Source: Paramecium sonneborni
Lineage: Eukaryota > Ciliophora > Oligohymenophorea > Peniculida > Parameciidae
Direction: 5' to 3'
NCBI GenBank assembly: GCA_905182985.1
Contig: CAJJDN010000181.1
Location: forward strand, 99,602 to 163,601
DNA length: 64,000 nucleotides
Shown: one piece after another, positions 62,494 to 64,000 of the stretch
Layout: every line of letters begins with the position of its first letter
How positions within the stretch are numbered: the stretch's first letter is position 1
The notes under the pieces: model-generated
Told to the model about the DNA's origin: nothing
What the model saw: the letters and a program-made list of their open reading frames with translations, nothing else
The model's database searches: none
Translations under genes and position numbers: made by a program

Positions 62494-64000
62494 GTCAGAA
62501 TTGCTTGATTCAGACAAATTGTTACTTCACTTTAATCCTAATAATGGAATTATGTTATGCCAATCCCTTTATAATTTATTTCTTTGAAACAATTCAATAG
62601 TATAAATATTCAATCAGAACATCCAAATAAATTGCCTGAAATAAGGTTTAAAACTCCTTAAAATAGTATTACATTGGCAGGTTAAATTGAAAATTCAGAA
62701 AACTTAATTTATATTAAAGTGAAATGTAAAACTCTGATGATGATGCCAATTCCTTACTTTCATAACATAATATTATGTCTTAGAATTTTTCAAAAATTTG
62801 AGGTTAGAAATCCAAATAAAGTGGTCGAAATATATTATTCGATAGTGTCAAGAATAATATAAATAAAAGTTAGAATGAATACATCTTATTTATATTATGG
62901 ATATTTAATTCAATTAGGAATTGTAGATTTTTATAAACCAGATTATGTGGTTTAGAATTAGCGGAATATTTTCTAGAATTCATCGATGATTCATCAATGT
63001 ATAAACTCATCATTCCTAATTTGGGTTAATTTTGTGAAGATTATGAAGGATAAACATAATTATATGCCTTTTCTATTTTTTTAGATTTATTGAAAAGAAG
63101 TAATTATCCATATAGTTCTTAAACTGAAGCATTCATTTTTAAATTATATATTTGTGGACAAATTAAAACTAGATTACAAGATATGAGTTAAAATCCAATG
63201 TTAGGGATTAAGATTGGAGATATAGCATTAGTTTTATAATGATAAAATAGAATTGAGAAGAAGGATCATTTCTTATAAATGATAAAAAAAATTATAAGAT
63301 GATAATTAAGAAGAATCTATTATCATAATTTAGAATTTTAAAAATGCATTCAAATACTATGACACATTTTAAACGGTGGAAATTATGAAACTTTAATTGC
63401 ATAATTGAATAAATCCTATCTTAAAATTCCATTATTGGAAGTAGGATTTGATATTCTAAAATATTATGCAAAGAAAGATATGAAGAAAACATTCTTAACT
63501 TGTTTACCATTGAACACCATATAAGAATAGGCTCTTTTTTATACTTTAAGAATATTGAGGAAAGCTTCTGATTAATAATTGCTTGAATTAGATTAAATTA
63601 AATTGTTTATAAAAGAAATATCTCCATTAGTTTTACATCATAATAGATGGGTTAGAGATGAAGCCTAACATTTTATTACTATTTAATTAAAAACTTTTAA
63701 CAGCTTAGATATTTATTTACATATACTTCCTCATATTAAAAAGTATTTAAAAGAGAATGTGCCTAATTTGGATGAAGAAATTTTTAAAAATTTAGTTTAG
63801 AAGCCCATTAGTTAAAAGTTTTGGTAGGAGAATCATCAGTTTGAAAAATTATATAAATTTAAATAGACTTTAATATAATTAGAAAAATTATGTAGAGGAG
63901 TATATATTGAATCAAAACCATACTCTGAAATCTCTATTTAAAAAACTGATAAAATTTAAAACCTGCCATCATCAAATGTTTCTTAAAAATTATTTGAGTT
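61484..64000 (+). CDS. VPS15: VPS15 (PI3-kinase regulatory subunit 4), interrupted and cut by window end
   Basis: The product begins MGNTL, the N-myristoylation start typical of Vps15. A pseudokinase-like domain follows with HYKMHHQNLVVKVY, PGHIRSSNILLTSLDYLVLT (the degenerate catalytic loop), DFASYKP and LAPEKYAD, then SIGWVIYEIYTGECLF. HEAT repeats follow (GLELAEYFLEFIDD, LVLHHNRWVRDEAQHFI, HILPHIKKYLKENV) to the window end. Vps15 anchors the Vps34 lipid kinase on endosomes and autophagosomes. The reading is broken: a missing base in the A run at 62196-62200, a TGA at 62506-62508, and further breaks near 62690-62800 and 63240-63370. This is either a dying copy or poor sequence. The WD40 end lies outside the window. 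Confidence 0.85.

Overview
The window looks like draft macronuclear DNA of a Paramecium-type ciliate. Genes read cleanly only when TAA and TAG are taken as glutamine and TGA as the only stop. They are split by tiny GT-AG introns (37 resolved here, 22 to 34 nt). Base composition is very AT-rich and genes lie only tens of bases apart. Gene calls come from reading both strands by eye. Most multi-exon models below keep frame exactly across all introns (checked by arithmetic), but no database search was possible.

Layout, left to right. 1-1870: decayed coding sequence. 1871-7808: R1R2R3 Myb factor (+), FCP1/SCP-type phosphatase (+), leucine-rich-repeat protein (-). 8895-13935: an N-myristoylation-type protein (-) and a B-box-like/coiled-coil/TLDc gene with two lesions (-). 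15809-19776: a compact cluster of an unknown small gene (-), SRPK kinase (+), laforin-like CBM20/dual-specificity phosphatase (+) and frataxin (-). 19817-25216: coiled-coil gene (+), RINGv+FHA protein (-), RNF115/126-like RING-H2 protein (+), coiled-coil protein (-). 28201-33828: NMD3 (-), small unknown (+), helix-turn-helix protein (+), cyclin (-), RanBP2-type zinc-finger protein (-). 35965-42822: B-box plus glycine-rich MORN-like repeat gene (-), TPR gene (-), thioredoxin-like protein (+). 43484-52088: one very large secreted/membrane cysteine-rich protein (-). 52605-53677: possible propeller protein (+). 53900-59339: decayed membrane-protein relic (-). 59983-64000: VPS15, the PI3-kinase regulatory subunit (+), cut by the window end and interrupted.

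Assembly state matters. Four single-N joins (21552, 55203, 57776, 60993) and one 883-N gap (34411-35293) are each flanked by repeated sequence: 1224, about 1106, 1684, 1500 and 138 bp. These look like uncollapsed contig overlaps, so about 6 kb of the window is probably counted twice.

Functionally the window is mostly housekeeping: transcription and splicing control (Myb, CTD-type phosphatase, SRPK), ribosome export (NMD3), glucan metabolism (laforin-like), iron-sulfur biology (frataxin), ubiquitin ligation, cell cycle (cyclin) and endosomal PI3-kinase (VPS15). It is interleaved with members of large ciliate families (TLDc, MORN-like, TPR, giant cysteine-rich proteins), several of which carry one or a few lesions. 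No mobile element, CRISPR array, rRNA or tRNA was recognised.
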